Assembly (NCBI GenBank): GCA_964550175.1
Contig: CAZJXP010000001.1
Location: 310,001-374,000, forward strand
Reading direction: 5' to 3'
Length of the DNA stretch: 64,000 nucleotides
DNA from: DSQK01 sp964550175
GTDB taxonomy: Archaea > Nanobdellota > Nanobdellia > Woesearchaeales > ARS49
In this document: piece by piece, positions 16,471 through 24,212 of the stretch
Position numbering within the stretch: position 1 is the first letter of the stretch
How the letters are laid out: each line of letters begins with the position of its first letter
Notes under the pieces: model-generated
The model's input: the letters and a program-made list of their open reading frames with translations, nothing else
Told to the model about the DNA's origin: nothing
Database searches by the model: none
Translations under genes and position numbers: made by a program

Positions 16471-18100
16471 AGTTCGTCCGGATGTGCTTCATCGCGTAAT
16501 CGGCGTCGCCGCGGACCTTTTTTCGCGGGTTGAAGATGCCTTTCTTGTCAAAAATGTCCTTCGTCTGGTTGAACAACTGCACGACCTTTTTACCATACAT
16601 CTGCTCCAAAAACGTCGTTCGCACCAAGCCATCATTATGTTCGGCGGTTGTCGAGCCTTTGAACGCGAGCACCAAATCGTAGACCTTCTTGCTCACGATC
16701 GGGATGAGCTTCCGCTGAGCGGGCTTTTCGAGGTTCATCAAAGGAATGATGTGGAAGTTGCCGTCCCCCGGGTGGCCGGCAATAGTGTAAAGCAAATCGT
16801 ACTGGTCAAGGATTTCCTTCAGCTTTGGCAGGAATTCGGGCAAAAACTCGGGCCGGACGATGAAGTCGTCGATGAACGGAGCGGTGTGCTTATCCTTGAT
16901 CTTGTGGCGCAACAGGTTGAAGCTCTCTCTCCTGATGACCCAGAACTCGCGCTCCTCGTCTTCTGAGGCCGTGATTCTTGTTCGGACATTGAACGGCTTG
17001 ATGGCCTGGAGGGTTTCGAACATTCTTGCTTCGATTTCTGCATCGGAGTTGCCGCAGAACTCCGCCATCAAAACGAGCTTCGGCATGCCGCCCGTGAGCA
17101 GAATCCAGCCTTCCGGAAGCAAATGCCACATCATCGCAAGGATGTGCTTCGGCTTCAGGATTCGGACAAGGTCGGGGAAGAACTTCATTCCGAGACGCAA
17201 CGTGTTGTCATCGTAGGACTCGAAGCTGTCCGGCCCGTGCTTCATCACTTCAACGACTAAACTTCCGAGCAGGTGCATCTCGCGCTCCTTCAGGAAAATG
17301 ACTAGCATCTTCGATTTTGATTTCACCGGGACCAATCCGAACGTGATTTCGGTCAGCAGGCCAAGAGTTCCTTGCGAGCCGACGATGAGTTTCGGCAGGT
17401 CGAACGTCTGGCCGTCCCAGACATTCCAAAGATAGTAGCCGGCCGAGTTCTTGGATACATTCGGCTTGGCCTGTTGCAGCAATGCTTGGTTGGTGCTTAT
17501 GAGCTTGAAGAGTTTGCGGTAAAGGTCGCCTTCGAACCCTTTTTCCTTCAGTTTTTTTTCCAATGCGGACCCTGAGAGCGGACGAATGGTGTGCTCGTTC
17601 CCGTCGCTGAGCACCATCTTGACTTCCTTGACGTAGCGCTCGGTCTTGCCGTACTTCGGGGTCTTTTCGCCGCCGGAGTTGTTCGAAACCATCCCGCCTA
17701 CAGTGCACAGCTCTCTTGACGCGGGGTAGGACGGGAGGATGAGCCCTTTCTTTCTCGTTTCCTTATCAAAGTCGCGGTAGAAGACGCCCGGCTCGGTGAT
17801 TGCAAAGTCCTTGCCGATCTGCTTGATGTGATTGAAGTTCCGGTAATGAACGACGACGGACTCCGTCAACGGGCCGCCGGTCATGTCGGTTCCTCCGCTA
17901 CGTGCGGTCAAAGAAACGTTGTGCTTTGAGGCGAGCGCAACGAGAACCTTGATGTCCGCGACGTCCTTCGGGAAGACGACGACCTTGGGTTTGAGCTCGA
18001 AGATGCTCGCGTCGTGGCTGCACTCGGTCAGAATAGTAGGATCAACAGAAATCTCGCCCTTGAAACGAGACTTCAATTCAGCGATAAAACGGTCAATCAT
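16463..18100 (-). CDS. FAD-linked oxidase, GlcD / D-lactate dehydrogenase type
   Basis: A 545-residue protein with the PCMH-type FAD domain (SLTARSGGTDMTGGPLTES, TVGGMVSNNSGGEKTPKYGK) and the FAD-oxidase C-terminal domain (YTIAGHPGDGNFHIIPLMNL, AEHNDGLVRT). These enzymes oxidise 2-hydroxy acids such as D-lactate or glycolate, passing electrons to quinone or an electron carrier. It lacks the iron-sulfur C-terminal extension seen in some fused archaeal forms. GGAGG precedes the ATG at 18100. Confidence 0.9.
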   Translation of the reverse strand: MIDRFIAELKSRFKGEISVDPTILTECSHDASIFELKPKVVVFPKDVADIKVLVALASKHNVSLTARSGGTDMTGGPLTESVVVHYRNFNHIKQIGKDFAITEPGVFYRDFDKETRKKGLILPSYPASRELCTVGGMVSNNSGGEKTPKYGKTERYVKEVKMVLSDGNEHTIRPLSGSALEKKLKEKGFEGDLYRKLFKLISTNQALLQQAKPNVSKNSAGYYLWNVWDGQTFDLPKLIVGSQGTLGLLTEITFGLVPVKSKSKMLVIFLKEREMHLLGSLVVEVMKHGPDSFESYDDNTLRLGMKFFPDLVRILKPKHILAMMWHLLPEGWILLTGGMPKLVLMAEFCGNSDAEIEARMFETLQAIKPFNVRTRITASEDEEREFWVIRRESFNLLRHKIKDKHTAPFIDDFIVRPEFLPEFLPKLKEILDQYDLLYTIAGHPGDGNFHIIPLMNLEKPAQRKLIPIVSKKVYDLVLAFKGSTTAEHNDGLVRTTFLEQMYGKKVVQLFNQTKDIFDKKGIFNPRKKVRGDADYAMKHIRTNFT

Positions 18101-18194
18101 CAATCCTCCTTTTTGATTCTCACTTGATTAGGAGTTTAAATAGGTTCCGAGAGGGAAGTTTGGGGTTGCCTTTCGCGTTGCTCTCCTGCACACA

Positions 18195-18295
18195 CTTTTT
18201 ACCGGCACGATTTGTTTCGTTCGCTCGATCAAGAATACGAAAATGCCTTAACGCGACTTCAAATCGGGGCGGTAAAGAGTTCGGGCGGTAAAAAG
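18195..18295. repeat. Family A repeat with doubled right arm
   Basis: CTTTTTACCGGCACGATTTG at the left; at the right AATCGGGGCGGTAAAGAG is followed directly by a second arm CGGGCGGTAAAAAG. The core holds TTCGTTCGCTCGATCAAGAA. Lies between the oxidase and the ftsY operon end. Confidence 0.85.
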
Positions 18296-18300
18296 GTAAC

Positions 18301-19050
18301 TTACTGAGAAATACTGATTCCCGCATCGCGCACGGACTTAATCGCGGGCTCGCGCATCGCTAACGGCAGGCTGGCGAGCAAACAAGCAATTCCGTCGCCG
18401 AGCATCTCCTTCGCGTGAGTTGCCAAGAAATTTGGAACTTCCGACTGCTTAAGGAACGTGCACTGCTTGAACACATCAGGCGTCATGAGCTTGCCGAACT
18501 GCTCCTTAGTCATGTTGATCTTCACGACGAAGTCGAACATGCAGCTGTGGTCGTGCGCGGTCTCCGTGTGGACGGCGGTTAATCGAATTTCGATGTTGTC
18601 CTTGAAATTGAAGTCGCGCACGAGCTTGTCGCGGACCGAGCGTTCGAGCGCGAGAACTCCGTTGTCGACGTGGACGAACCCGGAGAACGAGGCGTCGAGC
18701 ATGCCCGCGTGAGTTGCTTGTTCGGGCCGTTTTCGGATGATGGTGACGTCGTCCTTCAACAGAATTACGCCGCCGATGGCCGAGATTTTCATCCCTTCCG
18801 GCATCGCGGCATAGGTCTTGAACTCGGTCGGCTGGAACTTGAACGCGGTCTTGTCGTATTCGATGAACGTTCCTAATCCGTTCGGCTTCGAGAACATCTT
18901 CGGATTCTTGTCGACTTTTATTTTCCATTCCTTGTCGATGTGGTCGCGCTGCGCCTTCGTCAAAGTCGAGGCGTAATCCTTGCCTTCGACGACGGTCTTT
19001 ACTGAGAGCAATGAAACGGACGACTTCGGCAGATAGATGAACGTTATCAT
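18301..19050 (-). CDS. Hypothetical protein downstream of ftsY
   Basis: A 249-residue soluble protein. The central part (AIGGVILLKDDVTIIRKRPE, then LDASFSGFVHVDNGVLALE and VRDKLVRDF) vaguely recalls a Nudix fold, but the catalytic REx2EE signature is absent, so it would be inactive if related. It starts one base after the ftsY stop, so it is in the pfdA-ftsY operon. Function unknown. Confidence 0.75.
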   Translation of the reverse strand: MITFIYLPKSSVSLLSVKTVVEGKDYASTLTKAQRDHIDKEWKIKVDKNPKMFSKPNGLGTFIEYDKTAFKFQPTEFKTYAAMPEGMKISAIGGVILLKDDVTIIRKRPEQATHAGMLDASFSGFVHVDNGVLALERSVRDKLVRDFNFKDNIEIRLTAVHTETAHDHSCMFDFVVKINMTKEQFGKLMTPDVFKQCTFLKQSEVPNFLATHAKEMLGDGIACLLASLPLAMREPAIKSVRDAGISISQ

Positions 19051-19051
19051 G

Positions 19052-20737
19052 TCACAGCCCCAAGCTTTCGATCAACAGATTCGCGTCGAACTTCTTCAGG
19101 TCGTCGTAGTTCTGGCCCGTGCCGAGATACAAAATTGGTTTTTTCGTGACGTAACTGACGCTGATTGCCGCGCCGCCCTTTTCGTCGATGTCCGCCTTGC
19201 TGAGGATGATGCCGTTGATGCCGACGGCTTCGTCGAACTGCTGCGCTTGTTGAACGCAGTCGTTGCCCGTGATGGATTCGCCGATGAACAGAATCAAGTC
19301 AGGCTTCGCGACGCGGACAATCTTCTTCATCTCGTCGATGAGGTTGATGTTGGAGTGCAATCGTCCGGCCGTGTCGATGAGGACGACGTCCTTGTTCGCG
19401 GCTTCGGCGTGCTTGATGGCGTCGAACGCGACGGCGGCCGGGTCGGAACCGTAATCGTGCTTGATTAATTTGAGATTGAGCTTGTCGGCGTGCGTTTGCA
19501 ATTGGTCGATTGCGGCCGCTCGGAACGTGTCGGCCGCGGCCATGACGACGCCGAGCTTCTCGTTCTGCAGCATATGCGCGAATTTGGCGATGGTTGTCGT
19601 CTTTCCGGAGCCGTTGATGCCGACAAAGCAGATGACGTACGGCTTCTTAGCTTTGATGTTCGCGAACAAATCAATCTGCTCGACGTCGAACAATGAGCTT
19701 AATGACTGTTTCAATGTTGAAAGGATCGTTGATTCAATGCTGCCGCGCGGGATGGGCTGGTCGACGAGAACGGTTTTCAAGTCGACCTTTATCTTTTCGA
19801 TGACTTCCACCGCGACGTTGTTTTCAAGCAGCGCGACCTCGACGTCCCAGAACAAATCCTCGAACTGCTGCTCGGAGATTTTCTTTGTCGTGACGGCCTG
19901 CTTCAGTTTCGCGAAGAATCCTTTCTTTTCTTCCGGCTTTTCGATAGGTTTGACCGGGATCGGTCGCGAGCGCTCGACAGGAATGTAGCGTTTCTCAGGC
20001 TTTGCCGGCTGCGCTTTGCTCTCCCCGGCAGATTTTGTCGCGTCAGGAGTATCATATTTCGGCTCTTGCTCGACGACCTGAACATCCTTGATTCGCTCCA
20101 AAACTTTTTTCGGCTCGTAGTCCTCGGGCTCGCCTTTCTTTTCTTTTTCCTTCTTAGGCTCGGCGGGCTCGATCGGCTCGAACAACTGCTCGATCTGCGG
20201 GCGCTCGTCCTCGATGTGGTCGTGGATCTTGATTTTTCGTAACGGTGAGCCTTCGACTTCGATTTCCGATTCTTCGATGACGACGTCCTCGACTTGCTCG
20301 GGCTCGGGAATCGGCTCCTTCTTTTCTTCCGCGACCTCTTCCGGCTTGACGAACTTTTCCTTCAACCGCTTGAAGAAACCTTTTTTCTCTGGTTGGATCG
20401 TGATGGATGGCGGAGAATTTTCTGACGGCTCACTGCTAATATCAGGCGGGGTTTCAACGGCAGGGGACTCCGAGTCACTCTTTACCGGCACGCTTTGTTC
20501 CGTCGTTTCAGCAGTTTCGTCAGTCGAGTCTTCAACCTCTGATGAACTTCCGATCGGGGCGGCAAAAAGTTCTGATGGGGTTTCAACGGCAGGGGATTCG
20601 GCGGGCTCTTCTTCCGGCTCAGAAATCTCGAGCGGCTCTTCCGAGGATTCTACCACTTCCTCCTTCGCGGTCTCTTCCGCCTTCTTAGAAAACGAGGATA
20701 ATGCGCCCTTCAGTTTGTCCTTCAAGAATTTGAACAT
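19052..20737 (-). CDS. ftsY: Signal recognition particle receptor FtsY
   Basis: A 561-residue GTPase that docks SRP-ribosome complexes at the membrane. The C-terminal NG domain (~255-561) shows G1 GINGSGKTTT, DTFRAAAIDQLQ, G3 DTAGR and a G4-like SKAD. The first ~250 residues are a very long acidic linker rich in Glu/Pro with two amphipathic KKGFFKRLKEKF-type segments. Part of the linker (about residues 57-86) is encoded by a family A repeat inserted in frame and flanked by duplicated codons for ESPAVETP. Follows pfdA by one base. Confidence 0.95.
   Translation of the reverse strand: MFKFLKDKLKGALSSFSKKAEETAKEEVVESSEEPLEISEPEEEPAESPAVETPSELFAAPIGSSSEVEDSTDETAETTEQSVPVKSDSESPAVETPPDISSEPSENSPPSITIQPEKKGFFKRLKEKFVKPEEVAEEKKEPIPEPEQVEDVVIEESEIEVEGSPLRKIKIHDHIEDERPQIEQLFEPIEPAEPKKEKEKKGEPEDYEPKKVLERIKDVQVVEQEPKYDTPDATKSAGESKAQPAKPEKRYIPVERSRPIPVKPIEKPEEKKGFFAKLKQAVTTKKISEQQFEDLFWDVEVALLENNVAVEVIEKIKVDLKTVLVDQPIPRGSIESTILSTLKQSLSSLFDVEQIDLFANIKAKKPYVICFVGINGSGKTTTIAKFAHMLQNEKLGVVMAAADTFRAAAIDQLQTHADKLNLKLIKHDYGSDPAAVAFDAIKHAEAANKDVVLIDTAGRLHSNINLIDEMKKIVRVAKPDLILFIGESITGNDCVQQAQQFDEAVGINGIILSKADIDEKGGAAISVSYVTKKPILYLGTGQNYDDLKKFDANLLIESLGL
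20448..20467. repeat. 20-bp direct repeat, copy 1, inside ftsY
   Basis: GGGGTTTCAACGGCAGGGGA. The identical sequence at 20577-20596 lies 129 bases (43 codons) away, with a family A element between. In the protein both copies read ESPAVETP. Confidence 0.9.
20478..20569. repeat. Family A repeat inside the ftsY coding region
   Basis: CTCTTTACCGGCACGCTTTG (left) and CGATCGGGGCGGCAAAAAG (right) with TTCCGTCGTTTCAGCAG in the core are clear, slightly diverged family A sequences. On the coding strand this reads without a stop as LFAAPIGSSSEVEDSTDETA and onward, fitting the acidic linker. Confidence 0.88.
20577..20596. repeat. 20-bp direct repeat, copy 2, inside ftsY
   Basis: Identical to 20448-20467. 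Either a target duplication of unusual length or a local duplication that carried the element. Confidence 0.9.
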
Positions 20738-20738
20738 C

Positions 20739-21158
20739 TTACTTCACGAGCGCGTGGAGCTCTTTCTCGGTGGTTTGCGCGATGTCGGTCAATTCCTTCA
20801 GTTGAACTGCTAGTTGTTGCTGCACCTTTCGCAGCTCTTCGGATTGGGTGACTAATAATCGTTTCACGTCGGGAATTCCCTTCGCGACGTTCACGTGGCT
20901 GCCGACGTTGACCAACAATTCCTTCGTGCTTTGAATATGGGCTTTGACAAATATGCCGTTCGCGACGGGAACAAGGATTTCGGTGCCATCCTTGACGGTG
21001 CTTAATTCGTCAAGGCTTTGATTCGTGTCGTCGACGCCCTCGACCTGGGCTTCCAGCTGCTGCAACTGCTCCTGCATCTGCTGCATCTTCTGGCCGAGCA
21101 TCTGCAGCTCCATGTACTTCTTGGTGGCTGCCTGTTCCAACTGTTCGGTTTCGCTCAT
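20739..21158 (-). CDS. pfdA: Prefoldin subunit alpha
   Basis: A 139-residue coiled-coil chaperone subunit: N-terminal helix MELQMLGQKMQQMQEQLQQL, beta segment LVPVANGIFVKAHIQ with NVGSHVNVAKGIPD, and C-terminal helix. Prefoldin alpha2-beta4 hands unfolded proteins to the thermosome. ATG at 21158 overlaps the stop of the upstream 56-residue gene. The pfdA-ftsY order is common in archaea. Confidence 0.94.
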   Translation of the reverse strand: MSETEQLEQAATKKYMELQMLGQKMQQMQEQLQQLEAQVEGVDDTNQSLDELSTVKDGTEILVPVANGIFVKAHIQSTKELLVNVGSHVNVAKGIPDVKRLLVTQSEELRKVQQQLAVQLKELTDIAQTTEKELHALVK

Positions 21159-21325
21159 GAGAGTTTCTTCAGCAAATTCTTGACAAACGCTTCGTATTTC
21201 TTCTGCGTCAATAGGAATGAAAGGTCGCTGTCGGGCTCGCGCAAGTCCCGTTCGCTGGCGAGGTGCTTCCATTCGCGCGTCACGACTAATTTCAAATATT
21301 GCTTCTCGTCCTTGGTTAATGCCAT
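21155..21325 (-). CDS. 56-residue hypothetical protein
   Basis: Begins MALTKDEKQYLKLVVTREWK and ends NLLKKLS; a basic helical protein. It overlaps the pfdA start by ATGA, so it is coupled to it. In other archaea this position often holds the L18a/LX ribosomal gene, but no similarity to LX is apparent. Too short for many gene finders. Confidence 0.65.
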   Translation of the reverse strand: MALTKDEKQYLKLVVTREWKHLASERDLREPDSDLSFLLTQKKYEAFVKNLLKKLS

Positions 21326-21387
21326 AGAGGATTATTCAAAGAATGCTATATAAACGTATCGTGAGATGATAGTTAGTTGGCGAGTTT

Positions 21388-21531
21388 CTTTTTACAAACA
21401 GGACGAAGTCCTGTTGTACACGAGGACTCTGTCCTCGTTGTACCGGCACATTTTGACGCGTTTCGGCCATAATTGAATTTCTAATTGAGCCAACGAAACA
21501 AAACTGCAAGGGTGCAACGTGCGGGAAAAAG
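21388..21531. repeat. Family A repeat with two inserted hairpins
   Basis: The left arm CTTTTTAC is split from CCGGCACATTTTG by two tandem hairpins, CAGGAC-GAA-GTCCTG and CGAGGAC-TCT-GTCCTCG, each followed by TTGTAC. The right side (ACAAAACTGCAAGG, GCGGGAAAAAG) is degenerate. The copy at 42568 has the same architecture. Confidence 0.85.
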
Positions 21532-21547
21532 CAAACGCTCAGAATAC

Positions 21548-22312
21548 TTATTTCACTTCGGCTTTGACTTCAGGTTTGTCCGACTTCAACCTGATTGAGA
21601 AATCATCAAAAGCCTGCTGCTGCTCCAAATCAAGCTTTCTCGACGTGCCCAAGTGCAGCAGTGGAACGAACGTGTACATCTTGGCGTCGCGCGACGGGTT
21701 TTCGGGCAGCAGCTGCGAGAACTTGACGTTCGACTTCCGGTTGAGGATGAACCATTCACGGATGGACTTGTAGACCTGCTTGATTGCGAGCGTGATATCG
21801 AGCTTTTTTAGTGGAACAATCAACCGTCCCTCGGGACTGTCCAATCTGATTAATCGTCGATGCTTGACTTCCAACGCCTTCTCCAGCGCGCGAACGAGGT
21901 CGAACACGGACACCTTTCGCTTTCTCGGCTGCGGAGATCTTGGAATCAGTTTGAGCATTTCTTCCGGCGCGAGGATTCTCGCCTTGTGGAGCTCCCCTTC
22001 TAATTCGGTGTAAAACTGGTCCTCAGTCATGTCCGCTGATGCTAGGAGTCGGTCGAACTCGTTCAAGTCCTCGCCGATCAAACGCTTTGATTTCATTTTC
22101 AAAAGCATGGCGGCAGCGAGAAGAATCTTTCCGGAAACCTGAAGATCATGCTGCTCCTTCAACTCATGGATTTTCGCGATGTACTTCTGTGTGAGCACGC
22201 TCAAGTCGACGTCCCAGGGGTCCATCTGCTCGGATTTGATCAAGTCCTGGATGAGCTGCTTCCACGTGAGCTCGTTCTGCTCAACGACAATCTGAAATAT
22301 CTTCTCGTGCAT
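21548..22312 (-). CDS. scpA: Segregation and condensation protein A (ScpA)
   Basis: A 254-residue kleisin: N-terminal MDPWDVDLSVLTQKYIAKI with ISGKILLAAAMLLKMKSKRL, a variable middle, and a C-terminal winged-helix region. ScpA bridges SMC heads in chromosome condensation. ATG at 22312 chosen; the TATA-like TTTTATATATC (minus, ~22333-22343) lies ~25 bases upstream. No scpB or smc is adjacent. Confidence 0.92.
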   Translation of the reverse strand: MHEKIFQIVVEQNELTWKQLIQDLIKSEQMDPWDVDLSVLTQKYIAKIHELKEQHDLQVSGKILLAAAMLLKMKSKRLIGEDLNEFDRLLASADMTEDQFYTELEGELHKARILAPEEMLKLIPRSPQPRKRKVSVFDLVRALEKALEVKHRRLIRLDSPEGRLIVPLKKLDITLAIKQVYKSIREWFILNRKSNVKFSQLLPENPSRDAKMYTFVPLLHLGTSRKLDLEQQQAFDDFSIRLKSDKPEVKAEVK

Positions 22313-22393
22313 GAAGGTGCAATCATTTCCGAGATATATAAAACCGACGCACTCGGAAAGGCTTATAAAAGCGGAAAAATACAATTTCTCAGC

Positions 22394-22466
22394 GGGCGCG
22401 TAGTTTAGTGGCTATAACGCGGCTTTTACACAGCTGAGGTCGCAGGTTCGAATCCTGCCGCGCCCA
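22394..22466 (+). tRNA. tRNA-Val (anticodon TAC)
   Basis: Acceptor GGGCGCG/CGCGCCC, discriminator A; anticodon stem CGGCT/AGCTG with loop TTTACAC gives TAC. T arm GCAGGTTCGAATCCTGC. TATA box GCTTATAAAAG lies at ~22361-22371. A protein gene starts two bases past its 3' end. Confidence 0.95.
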
Positions 22467-22467
22467 T

Positions 22468-22878
22468 ATGAACGCCACGGAGCAGGCCAAAGACATCCTC
22501 GCCAGCCAGCGGGCTTGCGTGCTCGCTACTTCTTCGCTTGACGGCAAGCCCGAAGCCGCGACGATTTACTTCGCCGAAGAAGGATTCAACCTATACTTCG
22601 AGACGTTCGCGACCTACCGAAAGTACGCGAATTTAACCGCAAATCCCCGCGCGAGCGTCGTGGTGAACAACCCTCCGTTGACGCTGCAGATGGACGGCAC
22701 CGTGCACCAATTATCCGGGGCGGACACCGAGCACGCCAAAAAGAGACTGATGGAGAAGCGACGGAAGACCAAGAAGTATGACGAAAAATTCATCTTCTTC
22801 AAATTCATGCCGACGCGTGTGCATGTCATGACCAAGGCCGAATGGCCGCCGACGTTCGAGACGATACTTGGGAAATAG
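22468..22878 (+). CDS. Pyridoxamine-5'-phosphate-oxidase-like FMN-binding protein
   Basis: A 136-residue split-barrel: QRACVLATSSLDGKPEAATI at the N-terminus, NLYFETFATYRKYANLTANP in the middle and a FKFMPTRVHVMT end, as in the PNPOx-like family of flavin- or F420-binding proteins. The ATG is one base after the tRNA-Val discriminator, so it must be co-transcribed with the tRNA and released by 3' tRNA processing. Substrate unknown. Confidence 0.82.
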   Translation: MNATEQAKDILASQRACVLATSSLDGKPEAATIYFAEEGFNLYFETFATYRKYANLTANPRASVVVNNPPLTLQMDGTVHQLSGADTEHAKKRLMEKRRKTKKYDEKFIFFKFMPTRVHVMTKAEWPPTFETILGK

Positions 22879-22910
22879 TTTTGCGTTTTCTCATCATCGC
22901 TACCCCTGGC

Positions 22911-22981
22911 CGTTATTGATTTAGTGGCTCTCTTTTTATTAGACTTATTGCCTAAACTCTACAAAATGGGGCGGTAAAAAG
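22911..22981. repeat. Family A repeat, diverged copy
   Basis: Right end ACAAAATGGGGCGGTAAAAAG is clear; the left end is replaced by TACCCCTGGCCGTTATTGAT, a variant also seen near 15090. Confidence 0.7.
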
Positions 22982-23109
22982 TTTTGTAAAGCACAAAGAT
23001 AACGCAGAAAAATAAAGTGGACCCGGACAGACATACACCGAACGAGTTCGGTGAGCCTGTACGGGTCCGTTGGTTACGTGTCCGAACTTGCATCCGAACA
23101 TCGTTTCTA

Positions 23110-23240
23110 TGGACCCGGACAGATTTGAACTGTCGACCGGTGGTGTGCCTAGGTTAGCCTACCTGTGCAGACGTGAGTCTGCGTTGTGATGAGCAGCGCC
23201 ATATAAGACCACTGCTCTAGCCGGACTGAGCTACGGGTCC
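23110..23240 (-). tRNA. tRNA-Ile (anticodon TAT) with a 56-base intron
   Basis: On the minus strand acceptor GGACCCG pairs with CGGGTCC (discriminator A); D arm GCTC/GAGC; anticodon stem GTGGT/ACCAC; T arm GACAG-TTCAAAT-CTGTC. The anticodon loop CTTATA | C is broken after position 37 by an intron (23146-23201). Exon CTTA pairs with intron TAGG to form the central helix of a bulge-helix-bulge, with three-base bulges TAT and CAC. The anticodon TAT would read AUA, which most archaea read with an agmatidine-modified CAT tRNA. Confidence 0.87.
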
Positions 23241-23299
23241 GGGCTAGATTCGGTTGTTGCTCTTTTAAAGGTTTGTGATGCAATTCGTTAGTTCCAATT

Positions 23300-23391
23300 C
23301 CTGCGCCGCTGGTTCGTCCTTGCAGATTTTGCGTTTGTGTGAGGTCGTCGATAATCCATACCGACACTCGACCAATCGGGGCGGTAAAAAG
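23300..23391. repeat. Family A repeat, inverted core
   Basis: Ends CCAATCGGGGCGGTAAAAAG; the other side carries GCAGATTTTGCG, the reverse complement of the usual ACAAAATCTGC, so this copy is inverted relative to most. The left terminal arm has decayed. Confidence 0.75.
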
Positions 23392-23530
23392 TTTGGCAAG
23401 GACGAGAGAGCGTGACAAAAAATCATTTATTCATCAGATATCTTTAAATACGGCTGATTAGCACTTTCCAGTATTCGCGCTCACCGAACAACCATTCGGT
23501 GGCGCACGAGCCTGCTTCGGCAGTCTCTTT

Positions 23531-23601
23531 GCGCTTGTGGTCTAATGGTAGAATACGACCTTGCCAAGGTTGTGATGCGGGTTCGATTCCCGCCGAGCGC
23601 A
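23531..23601 (+). tRNA. tRNA-Gly (anticodon GCC)
   Basis: Acceptor GCGCTTG with GAGCGC; anticodon stem ACCTTGCCAAGGT region with loop TTGCCAA gives GCC; T arm GCGGGTTCGATTCCCGC. A TATA box CTTTAAATA at 23442-23450 likely drives this tRNA, tRNA-Glu and idi together. Confidence 0.95.
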
Positions 23602-23633
23602 CTTTCGCGAAAAAGTCAGTAAAAGAAATCATT

Positions 23634-23708
23634 GCTCCTGTCGTCTAGACCGGTCAAGGATGGAGCCCTTTCGAGGCTCTGACACGGGTTCAAATCCCGT
23701 CGGGAGCA
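23634..23708 (+). tRNA. tRNA-Glu (anticodon TTC)
   Basis: Acceptor GCTCCTG/CGGGAGC, discriminator A; anticodon stem GAGCC/GGCTC with loop CTTTCGA gives TTC; T arm ACGGGTTCAAATCCCGT. The idi ATG lies four bases beyond. Confidence 0.95.
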
Positions 23709-23711
23709 CTT

Positions 23712-24212
23712 ATGGCCGAGCACGTCATCTTAGTGGATCCTCACGACAAGGAAATCGGCACTTCTGAGAAATTGCAGGCGCACAAAGATGGCAAATTGCA
23801 CCGCGCGTTCTCCATTTTCGTCTTCAACAAAAACGGCGAGATGCTGATTCAGCGTCGCGCGCTGACGAAGTACCATTGTGGGGGGTTGTGGGCAAACACT
23901 TGTTGTGGACATCCTCGGCCGGGCGAGAAACTGGATGCGGCCGCGCACCGACGCATCAAGGAAGAATTAGGGTTCGACTGCCCGATGCGCGAACAATTGC
24001 ACTACACGTACAAAACGTCGTTTGAAAACGGATTAACTGAACACGAATATCTGCACGTTTTCGTCGGGCAGTTCGACGGCACGCCGAAATTAAACGCGGA
24101 AGAAGTTTCCGAAATCAAGTGGGTTTCCGTCGATGAAATCAAGCAGGAACTCAAACAGCATCCGAAGCACTACGCGTTCTGGTTCCACGAAAGCATGCAA
24201 CGATTATTCTAG
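23712..24212 (+). CDS. idi: Isopentenyl-diphosphate delta-isomerase, type I (Nudix)
   Basis: Interconverts isopentenyl and dimethylallyl diphosphate for isoprenoid lipid synthesis. A 166-residue type I enzyme: LHRAFSIFVFNKNGEMLIQR, the catalytic cysteine in WANTCCGHP, Nudix-like RRIKEELGF, and YKTSFENGLTEHEYLHVFVG with the metal/catalytic glutamate region. Many archaea use the unrelated type II flavoenzyme, so this form is notable. It begins three bases after tRNA-Glu and its stop overlaps the convergent Cys-rich gene. Confidence 0.95.
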   Translation: MAEHVILVDPHDKEIGTSEKLQAHKDGKLHRAFSIFVFNKNGEMLIQRRALTKYHCGGLWANTCCGHPRPGEKLDAAAHRRIKEELGFDCPMREQLHYTYKTSFENGLTEHEYLHVFVGQFDGTPKLNAEEVSEIKWVSVDEIKQELKQHPKHYAFWFHESMQRLF

